Source: Actinomycetes bacterium
GTDB lineage: Bacteria > Actinomycetota > Thermoleophilia > Solirubrobacterales > Solirubrobacteraceae
Length of the DNA stretch: 24,157 nt
Reading direction: 5' to 3'
Assembly: GCA_023404805.1 (NCBI GenBank)
Contig: JAEYAL010000166.1
Span: 1-24,157 of the forward strand
Below the pieces are notes generated by a model that had not been told where the DNA came from, made no database searches, and saw only the letters and a list, made by a program, of their open reading frames with translations. Both the position numbers and the translations under genes were made by a program. This document shows positions 14,296 to 23,285 of the stretch, piece by piece; position 1 is the stretch's first letter, and the number at the start of each line of letters is the position of its first letter.

Positions 14296-15846
14296 GTGGA
14301 GCCGACCACCACAGGGACAGAGGTCCTCGCAGGCCGCTACCGACTGGATGCCAAAGTCGGCGCTGGAGGCATGTCGACGGTGTACCGGGCGTTCGACATG
14401 ACGCTTGAGCGGACGGTCGCCATCAAGTCGATGCTGCGGCAGGTCGCCGACGACTCCCAGCAGCTTGAGCGGTTCCGCCGGGAGGCCCGCGCCGTCGCGC
14501 AGCTGAACCACCCGCACATCGTGCAGGTGATCGACGTCGGGGAGCACGACCACGCGCCGTTCATCGTCTTCGAGTTCGTCGCCGGCGAGACCCTCAAGGC
14601 GCGGATCCGCCGCCTCGGCCGCCTGCCGGTGACCGAAGCGCTCGCGTACGCGATCGAGATCGCCCGGGCGCTGCAGGCCGCCCACGACAAGGGCATCGTC
14701 CACCGCGACGTCAAACCGCAGAACGTCCTCATCGACGAGGAGGGCCGCGCGAAGGTGACCGACTTCGGCATCGCGCGCACCCTCGAGGAGGACGGCCTCA
14801 CCGCTGACGGGCGCGTGCTGGGCACCACCGACTACGTCAGCCCCGAGCAGGCGCTCGGCAAGCGGGTCGGCCCCCAGAGCGACCTCTACTCGCTCGGCAT
14901 CGTGCTCTTCGAGATGCTCACGGGCGACGTCCCGTTCAAGGGCGAGAACCAGGTCGCCGTCGCGATGCGGCACGTGCGCGAGGAGCTGCCGGACGTGCAG
15001 CTGCTGCGTCCCGGCACCTCCGTCGCGCTGGCCCAGCTGCTCGACCGGCTCACCGCGAAGGAGCCGAGCAAGCGGCCGCCGGACACCGCCGCCGCGATCG
15101 CCGACCTCGAAGACGTCCTCGCGATCGAATCCTCGCGCAGCGGCGTCGCTCCCGGCCAGGCCACCGAGATCCTGCGGTCGCTGCCGGCCGCGACGCGCAA
15201 CCGCGTGCCGCTGCGGACGCGCTTCGGCCGTCCCCGCAAGGGCGTGGTCGCGCTCCTCGCGCTGCTCTCGGTGATCACGATCATCGGCCTGGTCGTCGCG
15301 CTCAGCCAGACGGCCGAGAAGGGCACCGGGATCCGGCGGGGCGTCGCCCCGCAAGCCACGACCGAGCGCGAGGTGTCGGTCGGGCAGACGGCTGCGAGCG
15401 CCTACGACCCGTTCGGCACCGGCGACCTGCGCGACGAGCACGACGACACGGCGCCAAACGTCGTCGATGGCAACCCGCAGACCACCTGGACCACCGAGAA
15501 GTACAACGCTGGCACGCTCGCGCCGAAGCCGGGCGTGGGCATCTACATCGACGCCAAGCCGAGCGTGAAGGTGTCGAAGATGGAGATCCAGTCCGAGACG
15601 CCGGGCTGGGCCGGCCAGATCTTCGCGGCGCCCAACGGGCCGCTTCCAAGCACGGTGCCCGGCAACGGCTGGGTCAAGGCCGCCACGATCTCCAACGCCA
15701 AGAAGATCACGAAGCTGCCGCTCGACGGCACGGCCAACACGCCCTACCGCTACTACCTCGTGTGGATCACCACGCTGCCGCCGGGCGAGAACCTCGTGTC
15801 GCTGCGCGAGATCGTGCTCAGCAAGACGGTCACCGACACCGAGTAG
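14296..15846 (+). CDS. Transmembrane Ser/Thr protein kinase with discoidin-like extracellular domain
   Basis: Hanks-type kinase that phosphorylates proteins on Ser/Thr in response to an outside signal. Of its 516 residues, about 14-275 form the kinase domain: glycine loop GAGGMSTVY (22-30), Lys44, Glu63, VHRDVKPQN (catalytic Asp138), DFG (156-158) and SPEQ. All catalytic residues are present. The activation segment has a Thr at 169 rather than the TxT of PknB. One membrane helix spans about 316-338. The outer region (340-516) has VVDGNPQTTWTTEKY followed by a beta-rich stretch, resembling the discoidin/F5-8 type C (galactose-binding-like) fold; there are no PASTA domains. The domain assignment is by motif resemblance. 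GTG 14296 is the only sensible start. The gene converges on the DoxX-like gene. Confidence 0.85.
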   Translation: MEPTTTGTEVLAGRYRLDAKVGAGGMSTVYRAFDMTLERTVAIKSMLRQVADDSQQLERFRREARAVAQLNHPHIVQVIDVGEHDHAPFIVFEFVAGETLKARIRRLGRLPVTEALAYAIEIARALQAAHDKGIVHRDVKPQNVLIDEEGRAKVTDFGIARTLEEDGLTADGRVLGTTDYVSPEQALGKRVGPQSDLYSLGIVLFEMLTGDVPFKGENQVAVAMRHVREELPDVQLLRPGTSVALAQLLDRLTAKEPSKRPPDTAAAIADLEDVLAIESSRSGVAPGQATEILRSLPAATRNRVPLRTRFGRPRKGVVALLALLSVITIIGLVVALSQTAEKGTGIRRGVAPQATTEREVSVGQTAASAYDPFGTGDLRDEHDDTAPNVVDGNPQTTWTTEKYNAGTLAPKPGVGIYIDAKPSVKVSKMEIQSETPGWAGQIFAAPNGPLPSTVPGNGWVKAATISNAKKITKLPLDGTANTPYRYYLVWITTLPPGENLVSLREIVLSKTVTDTE

Positions 15847-15886
15847 CGGCGCAGACCCGTCGCCGCTTACGCCCTCTGAAGGGCGT
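15845..15886. terminator. Two tandem hairpins between convergent genes
   Basis: AGCGGCG pairs with CGCCGCT around a nine-base loop (15845-15867), and ACGCCC with GGGCGT around TCTGAA (15869-15886). They fill the gap between the kinase stop at 15846 and the converging minus-strand gene ending at 15936, so they can end transcripts from both sides. Confidence 0.6.
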
Positions 15887-15935
15887 GGACTGGCGCGTGT
15901 CCGCCCGTGATCACAGCCCGTCGAGGCTGTGGCGG

Positions 15936-16277
15936 CTAGGTCTCCTGCGTGAGCAGGAGCAGCAGCGCGCAGACCAGCAGGACGGCCGCCGGGGCGACCT
16001 CCTTGGGCTGGTCGCCCGCCATGGCGTGGACGACGATGGCGCCGACCATCACCCACAGCGCCAGCAGCGCGGCGAGCTGCTGGCCCGCTTCGCTGCCGAA
16101 GATCCCGGCGACCGCGGCTCCCGCGATCACGAGCTCGATGGCGCCGACGATCGGCCGCGACCACGCGGGCACGACCCAGCGATCGAAGTTGTCGCGCGTC
16201 GGCTGCACCCCGGCGAGCTTCATCGTCCCGGCCGCACCGAAGCCGAGCGCCAGGATCACGAGGAGAACGGTGTCCAT
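15936..16277 (-). CDS. DoxX-like small membrane protein
   Basis: Integral membrane protein of 113 residues with about four hydrophobic helices, starting MDTVLLVILALGFGAAGTMK. The order of helices, an early GxxxxxGTMKL motif (a common DoxX feature) and a PxWSRP turn before helix 2 resemble the DoxX/DoxX_2 family. Members occur in quinone or thiol redox systems, but many are uncharacterised and no reaction can be assigned here. ATG 16277 is preferred to TTG 16286; neither has a clear ribosome site. It lies 75 bases downstream of ddl on the same strand, with a possible terminator between, so it may have its own promoter. Confidence 0.68.
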   Translation of the reverse strand: MDTVLLVILALGFGAAGTMKLAGVQPTRDNFDRWVVPAWSRPIVGAIELVIAGAAVAGIFGSEAGQQLAALLALWVMVGAIVVHAMAGDQPKEVAPAAVLLVCALLLLLTQET

Positions 16278-16325
16278 GGGGCGCAAGACTACGCCGCGAC
16301 CAGCGTCAACGTCGTTTCAGAAGAC

Positions 16326-16344
16326 GCCGGCGGCAGCCACCGGC
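16326..16344 (-). terminator. Compact hairpin after ddl
   Basis: On the minus strand GCCGGTGG pairs with CCGCCGGC (one G-U pair) around a three-base loop, starting eight bases after the ddl stop and before the DoxX-like gene. It could end the long cell-wall transcript. The tight loop makes it uncertain. Confidence 0.4.
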
Positions 16345-16352
16345 AGGTCCCA

Positions 16353-17366
16353 TCAAGCCTCGAGCTTCTCGATCGGCAGGCGCCGCGGGCGCGAGAGCGC
16401 CGCAGCGAGGAGCTCGTCGAGCAGCTCGCCGTAGGGGATGCCGGTGGCGGCCCACAGCTGCGCGTACACCGACGTGGCGGTGAAGCCGGGCAGCGTGTTG
16501 ATCTCGTTGAGGAGCACGCGCGGGCCGCCAGGCGCCTCGAGGTCGACGAAGCAGTCGACGCGGGCCAGGCCGTGGCAGTCGGCGTGCGCGAAGGCCCGGA
16601 GGCAGAGCTCCTGCACCTCCTCGGCAACCGGCTCCGGGAGCGGCGCGGGGCACAGCAGCTGCATGCCGCCCTCGGTGTACTTGGCTTCGTGGTCGTACCA
16701 GCCGCCGCCGGTCACGACGATCTGGCCGGGCTGGCTCACGCGCGTCTCGCCGGGCGGGCCGCCGAGCACGGCGCACTCCACCTCGACGCCGGAGGCCGAC
16801 GCTTCGATGATCACGCGCTGGTCGTACTGCAGGCACCGCTCGATCGCGGGCCCCAGCTCGTCGGTCTCGGAGACCGGCTCCATGCCCAGCGAGGAGCCCC
16901 CAGCGGCCGCCTTCACCCACCATGGGCGCGCGAGCGGCGCGGCCTCCGCCAGCACGGCCGCGGGCTCGCGCTCCCAGCGCTCGGCGCTGACGCTCACGTA
17001 GTCGACCTGCGGAATGCCCGCGGCCTTGGCCGAATCCTTCGCGGCGAGCTTGTCGAGGCTCAGCGCGCTCGACAGCACGCCCGAGCCGACGTATGGCACG
17101 TCGAGCAGCTCCAGCAGGCCCTGGACCGAGCCGTCCTCGCCGCCAGGGCCGTGGAGCACTGGGAACACGCAGTCGGCGCCGAGCAGGCCACCGCCCGGCG
17201 TGAGCGAAACCGGCTCGCCGAGGTGCAGCCAGCGGCCGTCGCGGGCGAGATCGATGATGACCACCTCGTGGCCCCGCTCGACGAGCCCCTCGGCCACCGC
17301 CATCGCCCCCCGCAGGGAGACGTCGTGCTCGAGCGAGCGCCCGCCGCCAAGTACTGCGACACGCAT
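16353..17366 (-). CDS. ddl: D-alanine--D-alanine ligase
   Basis: ATP-dependent enzyme that makes the D-Ala-D-Ala end of the peptidoglycan precursor, in the cytoplasm. The 337-residue ATP-grasp protein shows the N-terminal VAVLGGGRSLEHDVSLRGA, the FPVLHGPGGEDGSVQGLLE motif, the PWWVKAAAGGSSLGM loop that holds ATP, and the metal-binding end LLNEINTLPGFTATS. All expected landmarks are present. Its ATG shares one base with the pknB stop (TGATG, 17364-17368), so translation is probably coupled to the kinase. Most actinobacteria keep ddl elsewhere, usually near murA or thiL. Here it is the last gene of the division-signalling cluster and places precursor supply under the same transcript as the polymerases. 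Confidence 0.93.
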   Translation of the reverse strand: MRVAVLGGGRSLEHDVSLRGAMAVAEGLVERGHEVVIIDLARDGRWLHLGEPVSLTPGGGLLGADCVFPVLHGPGGEDGSVQGLLELLDVPYVGSGVLSSALSLDKLAAKDSAKAAGIPQVDYVSVSAERWEREPAAVLAEAAPLARPWWVKAAAGGSSLGMEPVSETDELGPAIERCLQYDQRVIIEASASGVEVECAVLGGPPGETRVSQPGQIVVTGGGWYDHEAKYTEGGMQLLCPAPLPEPVAEEVQELCLRAFAHADCHGLARVDCFVDLEAPGGPRVLLNEINTLPGFTATSVYAQLWAATGIPYGELLDELLAAALSRPRRLPIEKLEA

Positions 17367-19243
17367 CAGGGGGTGGTCCCTCCGGACTCCGGGGTGGTTT
17401 CGTCCGGCGGATCGTAGTCGCCCATCACGATCGTGACCACCGAATCGCGGTCCCGTTCCTGCCCGGCGGCCGGATCGGTGCTGATCACGCGGCCGTCCTT
17501 GGACTCGTCGGTCGTCTTCTCGGTTGTCACGCGCACGTTGAAGCCAGCGGACTGCAGCGTGTTCGTCGCGGAGCTCTCCGAGCGGCCCACCACGTCGGGC
17601 ACGGTGGCGGTCGACGGCTCGGCCGCGACGGTCAGCGTCACCGTGGAGCCCGACCGCACCGACGCGCCAGCACGCGGATCGCTGGCGAGCACGGTCCCGG
17701 CTTCCTTCTCTTCGGTCTCCTGGTCGACGACCTTCGTGGTCAGGCCCAGCTCGCCGAGCGTGGCGCGGGCCGCATCGAGCGGCTGGCCCACGACGTCGGG
17801 CAGCTCGACCTCGCGGCGGCCCGTCGAGATGACGATCGTGACGACCGTGTCGAGCGACGCGGTGGACCCGCCGGACGGCGACGTCTCGATGACGCGGCCG
17901 CTGTCGACGTCCTCACTGGACTGCTCGCGCGTCTTCGTGCGGAAGCCCGCGCTCTCGATGCGGTCGCGGGCGACCTCGAGCGTCTGCCCGTCGACCTGCG
18001 GGACGGTGCCGTCGCCCGGCCCGTCGGACACGCTGAGGCGCACGAGCGAGCCCTTCGCCACGCGGGTGCCGCCGCTCGGGTTCTGCCCGACCACGGTGTC
18101 GACCGGCCGGTTCGACTCGCGCCGCGTGATCTCGACTTCGAAGCCGTCGGCCTCGAGACGGTCCTGGGCGGTGTCGACCTTCGCGTCGATCACGTTCGGC
18201 ACTTCGACGCGCGGCTTGCTCGTGACGATCAGCAGACCGACGATCAGGGCGATCAGCGCCAGCGCCATCAGGCCGATCGCCCACGGCTTCTTCCACCACG
18301 GCCGATCGTCCTCCAGGACGATCGCGTCCATCTGGCCGGTGCGCCGGTCGCCGTGGCGGCGGTCGCCCGCCGACGTGACGCCCTGCTCGCCCGTCACCGG
18401 GTTGTAGATCGGAGCGATCCCGCGGCTGGCGTCCGACAGCGCGGCCAGGAAGGCGTCGGCGTCGGCGAAGCGGTCGGACGGGCGCTTGGCCAGGGACCGC
18501 ATCACGACGGCGTCGAGTGCAGGCGTGATCTCCGGGACGATCGAGCGCGGGGACCGCGGCTCGTTGTTGACGTGCGCGAGCGCGATCGACACGGCGGAGT
18601 CGCCCTCGAAGGGCGTGCGCCCGGTGAGCATCTCGTAGAGGACGACGCCGACCGAGTAGAGGTCGGTGCGCGGCGTGATGACCTCGCCCTGCGCCTGCTC
18701 GGGCGCGAGGTAGTGGGCGGTGCCGAGCACGGAACCGGTGGCGGTCATGTCGGACGCGCCGCGGCGCGCGATGCCGAAGTCGGTCACCTTCGGGTGGCCG
18801 GCGTCGTCGAGGATCACGTTGTGCGGCTTGAGGTCGCGGTGGATGATCCCGTCGCGGTGCGCGGCCCGCACGGCCTTGAGGATCTGCTCCGTGAGTGCGA
18901 CCGCCTCGGCCGGCTGGATCCGGCCTTCGCGGTTGAGGCGCTCCTTGAGGGTCGGGCCTTCGAGCAGCTCCATGGCGATGTACCAGGTGCCGTCCCACGA
19001 GCCGGTGTCGTAGACCGCGACGATCCCGGGGTGCTGGAGCTGCGCGGCGGCCTTCGCCTCGCGCCGGAAGCGCTCGACGAACTCGCCGTCCTCGGCGTAC
19101 TGCGCGTGCAGCACCTTCACGGCGACCTTGCGGCCGAGCTGGATGTCTTCGGCGCGGAAGACCGAGGCCATGCCGCCGATCCCGATCTGGGCTTCGACTT
19201 GGTAGCGGCCCGCGATCACGGAGCCAGGACCGATGCGGCTCAT
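17366..19243 (-). CDS. pknB: PASTA-domain Ser/Thr protein kinase (PknB type)
   Basis: Membrane kinase that senses peptidoglycan fragments or lipid II and phosphorylates cell-wall and division proteins. Of 625 residues, about 14-275 are the kinase: GIGGMASVF (21-29), Lys43, IIHRDLKPHN (catalytic Asp137), DFG (155-157). The activation-loop MTATGS gives Thr167 and Thr169, matching the paired threonines dephosphorylated by PstP in mycobacteria. A Lys/Trp-rich juxtamembrane stretch and one membrane helix (about 321-341) follow, then four PASTA repeats (beginning VEVPNV, GTVPQV, VELPDV and ATVPDV) and an acidic Pro/Thr tail. The ATG overlaps the pbpA stop by four bases (ATGA, 19240-19243). Four PASTA repeats equal M. 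tuberculosis PknB. Confidence 0.96.
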   Translation of the reverse strand: MSRIGPGSVIAGRYQVEAQIGIGGMASVFRAEDIQLGRKVAVKVLHAQYAEDGEFVERFRREAKAAAQLQHPGIVAVYDTGSWDGTWYIAMELLEGPTLKERLNREGRIQPAEAVALTEQILKAVRAAHRDGIIHRDLKPHNVILDDAGHPKVTDFGIARRGASDMTATGSVLGTAHYLAPEQAQGEVITPRTDLYSVGVVLYEMLTGRTPFEGDSAVSIALAHVNNEPRSPRSIVPEITPALDAVVMRSLAKRPSDRFADADAFLAALSDASRGIAPIYNPVTGEQGVTSAGDRRHGDRRTGQMDAIVLEDDRPWWKKPWAIGLMALALIALIVGLLIVTSKPRVEVPNVIDAKVDTAQDRLEADGFEVEITRRESNRPVDTVVGQNPSGGTRVAKGSLVRLSVSDGPGDGTVPQVDGQTLEVARDRIESAGFRTKTREQSSEDVDSGRVIETSPSGGSTASLDTVVTIVISTGRREVELPDVVGQPLDAARATLGELGLTTKVVDQETEEKEAGTVLASDPRAGASVRSGSTVTLTVAAEPSTATVPDVVGRSESSATNTLQSAGFNVRVTTEKTTDESKDGRVISTDPAAGQERDRDSVVTIVMGDYDPPDETTPESGGTTP

Positions 19244-20685
19244 CGCAGCGCCGCCTCCATCATCGCCTTCGCGATCGGCGCGGCGTCGACGCCACCGGTG
19301 CCGCCCACCGTGCGCTCGATGGTGGCCGCGACGGCGACCCGCGGGTTATCAGCGGGCGCGAACCCGATGAACCACGGCTGGGTGATGTTCTGGCCGATGT
19401 CGCGCTCGGCGGTGCCCGTCTTGCCGGCGACCTTGAGGCCGGCCAGTGCTGCTGCGGTTCCGCTTCCCTCTTCCACGACTTTCTCCATCATGGCGGTCAG
19501 CTCCGCAGCATCGCGTTCCGACATGACGCGGCCCGCGTCATCGCCGTCGCCGAGCTTGGACAGCGTGCGCCCGTCGGGGTCTACCACGCGCTCCACGGTC
19601 GCCAGCTTGGGCAACGTGCCGCCGCGGGCGACGGCGGCTGCGACGAGCCCCATCTGCAGCGGCGTCACGAGCAGCCGCTCTTGGCCGATCGCGAGGCGGG
19701 CGATGTCGAGATCCTCGTCGACATCGAGCAGCTTGCCCGTCCCGCGCTGGCGCACGCCGCTGATGCGGAGCTGTGTCTCGGGGTAGTCGATCTCTGGAAC
19801 TTTGCCGAATCCGTAGGCGTCCATCGCGTCAGCGATGGGCGCGGGGCCGATGTCCTCGGCGACGCGGGCGAAGGCGGTGTTCACGGAGTCCGTCAGCGCC
19901 TTCGTGAAGGTCATCTTCCCGTAGGACACGCGGTTGAAGTTGAACAGTTGCTGGGTCTCGACCATGAGCGGCCCGGAGCCGTCGACGATCGTGAGCGGCG
20001 TGTACTTGCCGGTCTGCAGCGCGGCCGTCGTCGTAACCACCTTGAAGGTCGAGCCCGGGGCGTACGCGCCGCCGGTCACGCGGTTGAACGCCGGGCTGCC
20101 GCCGTCCGTGTCGTTTTGGATCTGCGAGGCCGACTTCGTGTTGCGCATGCGGTTGGGGTCGAAGTTCGGCGTCGACACCATGGCCAGCACGCCGCCGTTC
20201 TTCACGTCGATGGCGATCGCGGCGCCGATGCGGCCATCGAGTTCATTGAGGGCCGCCTGCTGGACCTTGGGCTGGAGCGTGGCGACGACGTCGTTGCCGC
20301 GCTCGCTGTTGCCGCGCAGCGCACTGAGCAGTGTCGCCGCGCTGCGCACCTTGCCGGTGAGGTCGTCGTGGTACTCCTTCTCCATCCCGGAGCGGCCGGA
20401 GTTGGTGTACGCCCAGCCGATCAGCTGCGAGGCCTGCTGGGCCTCCTTCGTGTACCGGCGCTCGTAGGTGCCGTCGGACTGCTTGACCGACCGCGCGAGG
20501 ACGGTGCCGTCGGCGGCGCTGATGGTGCCGCGCGGCACGCGGGCAGTCTGCAGCTGCGGACGGGCGTTGCGGGAGTTGGCGTTGAGGTCGTCGGCCTCGA
20601 CCACCGTCCAGCGCACCGTCGCGGCGATCAAGAGCGCGATGAGTCCGAGGACCAGCACGAAGAGGCGGCGGATCGCCTGGTTCAC
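19240..20685 (-). CDS. pbpA: Class B penicillin-binding protein (PbpA/PBP2 type)
   Basis: D,D-transpeptidase that crosslinks peptidoglycan outside the membrane, paired with the SEDS glycosyltransferase encoded just upstream. The 481-residue product has an N-terminal membrane anchor (about 7-25), a dimerisation/linker domain with RVPRGTISAADGTVLA, and the transpeptidase with STFK (catalytic Ser212), SVN (267-269) and KTG (422-424). All three active-site motifs are intact. I choose GTG 20685 because it makes a GTGA overlap with the rodA stop, the pattern used at neighbouring junctions; GTG 20691 would add two residues. PASTA domains are absent, as in actinobacterial PbpA. Confidence 0.95.
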   Translation of the reverse strand: MNQAIRRLFVLVLGLIALLIAATVRWTVVEADDLNANSRNARPQLQTARVPRGTISAADGTVLARSVKQSDGTYERRYTKEAQQASQLIGWAYTNSGRSGMEKEYHDDLTGKVRSAATLLSALRGNSERGNDVVATLQPKVQQAALNELDGRIGAAIAIDVKNGGVLAMVSTPNFDPNRMRNTKSASQIQNDTDGGSPAFNRVTGGAYAPGSTFKVVTTTAALQTGKYTPLTIVDGSGPLMVETQQLFNFNRVSYGKMTFTKALTDSVNTAFARVAEDIGPAPIADAMDAYGFGKVPEIDYPETQLRISGVRQRGTGKLLDVDEDLDIARLAIGQERLLVTPLQMGLVAAAVARGGTLPKLATVERVVDPDGRTLSKLGDGDDAGRVMSERDAAELTAMMEKVVEEGSGTAAALAGLKVAGKTGTAERDIGQNITQPWFIGFAPADNPRVAVAATIERTVGGTGGVDAAPIAKAMMEAALR

Positions 20686-22028
20686 GCCCACGCCCCGTTC
20701 TTCGCCCGGGCCAGGTCCTCGCGGGTGTCGCGCCGGGCCCGGTCGCTGACCAGCAGCAGCAGGGCCAGCAGCACGAAGTTGGCGACGATCGACGACCCGC
20801 CGGAACTGACGAACGGCAGCGTGACGCCCGTGAGCGGGATCAGCTTGGTCACGCCGCCGACGATCACGAAGATCTGCAGCGCGAACACCGTCGAGAGGCC
20901 GACGGCGAGCAGCTTGGAGAACGAGTCATGCGCGACGAGCGCGACCTTGAAGCCGCGCCAGACGATCAGCAGGTAGACCATCAGCAGCCCGACGGCGCCG
21001 ATCAGCCCGACTTCGCTGACGATCAGCGCGTAGATGAAGTCGTTCTTGGCGGCCGGCAGCGGCGACGTGGAGCCGTTCTGGAAGTACGTCATCAGCGAGC
21101 CGCCGAGGCCCTCGCCGAGCATGCCGCCGTCAGCCTGCGCGAAGAGGCCCTGCGCCAGCTGGTAGCTGCCGCCGGGCGCGTCGTAGAGGTCTGGGCTGAA
21201 CGGGTCCTGCCAGGCGTGGACGCGGTTCTGGATGGTCGGCCGCAGCTCGTAGAGCAATCGCGCCCCGACGGCGAACAGCGTGAGCCCCACCACGGGGTAG
21301 AGCAATCGCCCGGTCGCGACGTAGAGCATCGCCAGGCCGACCCCGAAGAACATGATCGCCGAGCCGATGTCCTGGATGAAGAACAGCATCACCATCGTCA
21401 CCCCCCACACGGCCAGCAGCGGCAGGAGGTACTTGAGCGGCGGGAAGATCCCGAACGGCCCGCGCGCCTCCTGCACCAGCAGCTGGCGGTTGTCGGCCAG
21501 GTAGCTCGCGAGGTAGATGACGAGGCAGAGCTTGGCCAGCTCGGTCGGCTGGAACGAGATCGGCCCAAGCGCCACCGACAGGTAGGCCTCGTTCTCCGGG
21601 TTGCTGATGCCCGGGAGCCGCGGCGCGATCAGCAACACGACGCCGGCCAGCGCGATGAGGTTGCGGTAGTCCCGCAGGACGCGGTAGTCCTTGCGCAGCA
21701 CGAAGATCGTGGCGGCGAACGCTCCGATCCCGACGAGGAACCACGTGCCCTGCTGCTGGGCCAGCGACTCGTCGATCCGGTACAGCTCGACCAGCCCGAA
21801 GCACGCGAGCACCGCGATCAGCGGCAGCAGATACGGGTCGGCATCGGGCAGCGCGGTCGTCGCGAGGAGGTGCGCGACGAGGCAGAGGCCTAGGAAGACG
21901 GCGCCGTAGAGCAGCGAGAGGTCGCTGAGCTGGCCGCCCTCGTTGGCGAAGACCGAAGCGAACCCGATGGCGACCAGGAGCGACGCCGGAATCAGGAGGG
22001 CGAAGTCGCGGAGGCGGCGGCCGATCAC
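20682..22028 (-). CDS. rodA: SEDS peptidoglycan glycosyltransferase (RodA/FtsW family)
   Basis: Multi-spanning membrane enzyme that polymerises lipid II into glycan strands, acting with the class B PBP encoded next. The 448-residue product has about ten hydrophobic helices. Seen: the LGPISFQPTELAKL loop typical of the family, the AWQDPFSPDLYDAPGG loop before the large outer segment, QGLFAQADGGMLGEGLGG, NDFIYALIVSEVGLIG and the C-terminal LPFVSSGGSSIVANF. The start is GTG 22028, whose first bases overlap the pstP stop (GTGA). Position between pstP and pbpA favours RodA over FtsW. The N-terminus is longer than in E. coli RodA, as in other actinobacterial copies. Confidence 0.94.
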   Translation of the reverse strand: MIGRRLRDFALLIPASLLVAIGFASVFANEGGQLSDLSLLYGAVFLGLCLVAHLLATTALPDADPYLLPLIAVLACFGLVELYRIDESLAQQQGTWFLVGIGAFAATIFVLRKDYRVLRDYRNLIALAGVVLLIAPRLPGISNPENEAYLSVALGPISFQPTELAKLCLVIYLASYLADNRQLLVQEARGPFGIFPPLKYLLPLLAVWGVTMVMLFFIQDIGSAIMFFGVGLAMLYVATGRLLYPVVGLTLFAVGARLLYELRPTIQNRVHAWQDPFSPDLYDAPGGSYQLAQGLFAQADGGMLGEGLGGSLMTYFQNGSTSPLPAAKNDFIYALIVSEVGLIGAVGLLMVYLLIVWRGFKVALVAHDSFSKLLAVGLSTVFALQIFVIVGGVTKLIPLTGVTLPFVSSGGSSIVANFVLLALLLLVSDRARRDTREDLARAKNGAWA

Positions 22029-23257
22029 TGCAGCTCGTCGCGCTCGACGGCCTTGATCAGGTCCTGCGCGTCGTCGCCGGAGCGGATCTGATGGTTGAAG
22101 AGCCGCTCCTGGCGAGCCTCATCGAGCGACGAGACGGGCACGCCGGACTGGTAGATGGGCTTGTAGAGCTTGACGCCGAACGGCAGGTCGTACGGCGCGC
22201 CCTGGTAGATCGCCACGTAGCCGTTCGACGACCCGATGAAGTAGACGACGCGGGTCGCGACCCAGCTCGACAGGGCGATGATCCCGACAGTGAACGTGAC
22301 CGCGACCGTGAACGCCACGGCGCGCGCCCGGCGGGCGGAGCGCGGCTTGCGGCCCCCAGCGCGGGGGTCGCGCGGTGCCACCGGCGTCGCGGCTGCCTGC
22401 GGCGCGCTTGCATCGGCCGCTTGCGCTGCGGCGGCGACCTCAGCGGCAGCGATCGAGCCGCCGCCGACCTCGGTGTCCTCGTCGGCGAGGACGACGGCCG
22501 GGCCGATGGTGGTCGCTTGGTCGTCGGGCTCCACGACGTCGTCGTCGGTGTCGCCGATCCGGAACAGGACCACGGTGATGTTGTCGCGCCCGCCGGCCGC
22601 GTTGGCGGCAGCGATCAGCGCGCGGCCCGCAGTGTCGAGGCGCTGGTTCTTGCGGATGATCTCGCCGACGCGCTCCTCGGGGATCATCGACGTGAGGCCG
22701 TCGCTGCAGAGCAGGACGACGTCGCCGCGCTCGAGCTTGAACTCGCGCACATCGACGTCGACCACGGAATCCGGGCCGAGCGCCCGCGTGATGATCGAGC
22801 GCTGCGGGTGGTTGGCGGCCTCTTCGGCGGTGAGCTTGCCGCTGCGGCGCATCTCCTCGACGAGCGAGTGGTCGTCGGTCAGCCGGCGCAGCGACCCGCC
22901 GCGCACGAGGTAGGCCCGCGAGTCGCCGACGTGCGCGACCGTGAGCGCTTCTTCGCCGACGTGCGCGACGGTGGCCGTCGTGCCCATGCCGCTCAGGTCC
23001 TCGTCGGCGCGCTGGGCCTCGTGGACGGCGCGGTTGGCGCGCCGCACCAGCTCGACGAGCCGCGAGCGGACGATGCCGTCTTCGACGCCGAGCCCGATCA
23101 CATCGATCGCCGTGCGCGACGCGATCTCGCCGGCCTTCGCGCCGCCCATGCCGTCGGCGACCGCGAAGAGCGGCGCGCGGCTGAACATGGCGTCCTCGTT
23201 CGCCCGGCGCTGGCGGCCGGTGTCGGTGAACTCGGCGTGCTCGACGACGCGCAGCAC
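22025..23257 (-). CDS. pstP: PP2C-family Ser/Thr protein phosphatase (PstP type)
   Basis: Metal-dependent phosphatase that reverses PknB phosphorylation. The 410-residue product has the PPM fold in its first 240 residues: RRANEDA, ADGMGG (metal-binding Asp35), VAHVGDSRAYLVR, LLCSDGLT and GGRDNITVVL, covering the expected metal ligands. A Pro/Ala-rich linker and a basic juxtamembrane stretch lead to one membrane helix (about 312-333). An extracellular domain of about 75 residues follows (VAIYQGAPYDLPFGVKLY). It starts at GTG 23257 with no clear ribosome site, 28 bases after the fhaB stop. The stop overlaps the rodA start. Confidence 0.94.
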   Translation of the reverse strand: MLRVVEHAEFTDTGRQRRANEDAMFSRAPLFAVADGMGGAKAGEIASRTAIDVIGLGVEDGIVRSRLVELVRRANRAVHEAQRADEDLSGMGTTATVAHVGEEALTVAHVGDSRAYLVRGGSLRRLTDDHSLVEEMRRSGKLTAEEAANHPQRSIITRALGPDSVVDVDVREFKLERGDVVLLCSDGLTSMIPEERVGEIIRKNQRLDTAGRALIAAANAAGGRDNITVVLFRIGDTDDDVVEPDDQATTIGPAVVLADEDTEVGGGSIAAAEVAAAAQAADASAPQAAATPVAPRDPRAGGRKPRSARRARAVAFTVAVTFTVGIIALSSWVATRVVYFIGSSNGYVAIYQGAPYDLPFGVKLYKPIYQSGVPVSSLDEARQERLFNHQIRSGDDAQDLIKAVERDELQ

Positions 23258-23285
23258 TTAGCAGTCAGCTTGGAGGGTCAAGAGA

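Noticed and set aside
15762..17417. 551-residue plus-strand frame across the DoxX-like gene and ddl
   Set aside because: Opposite-strand shadow: low complexity, no motifs, while ddl on the minus strand has every family landmark.
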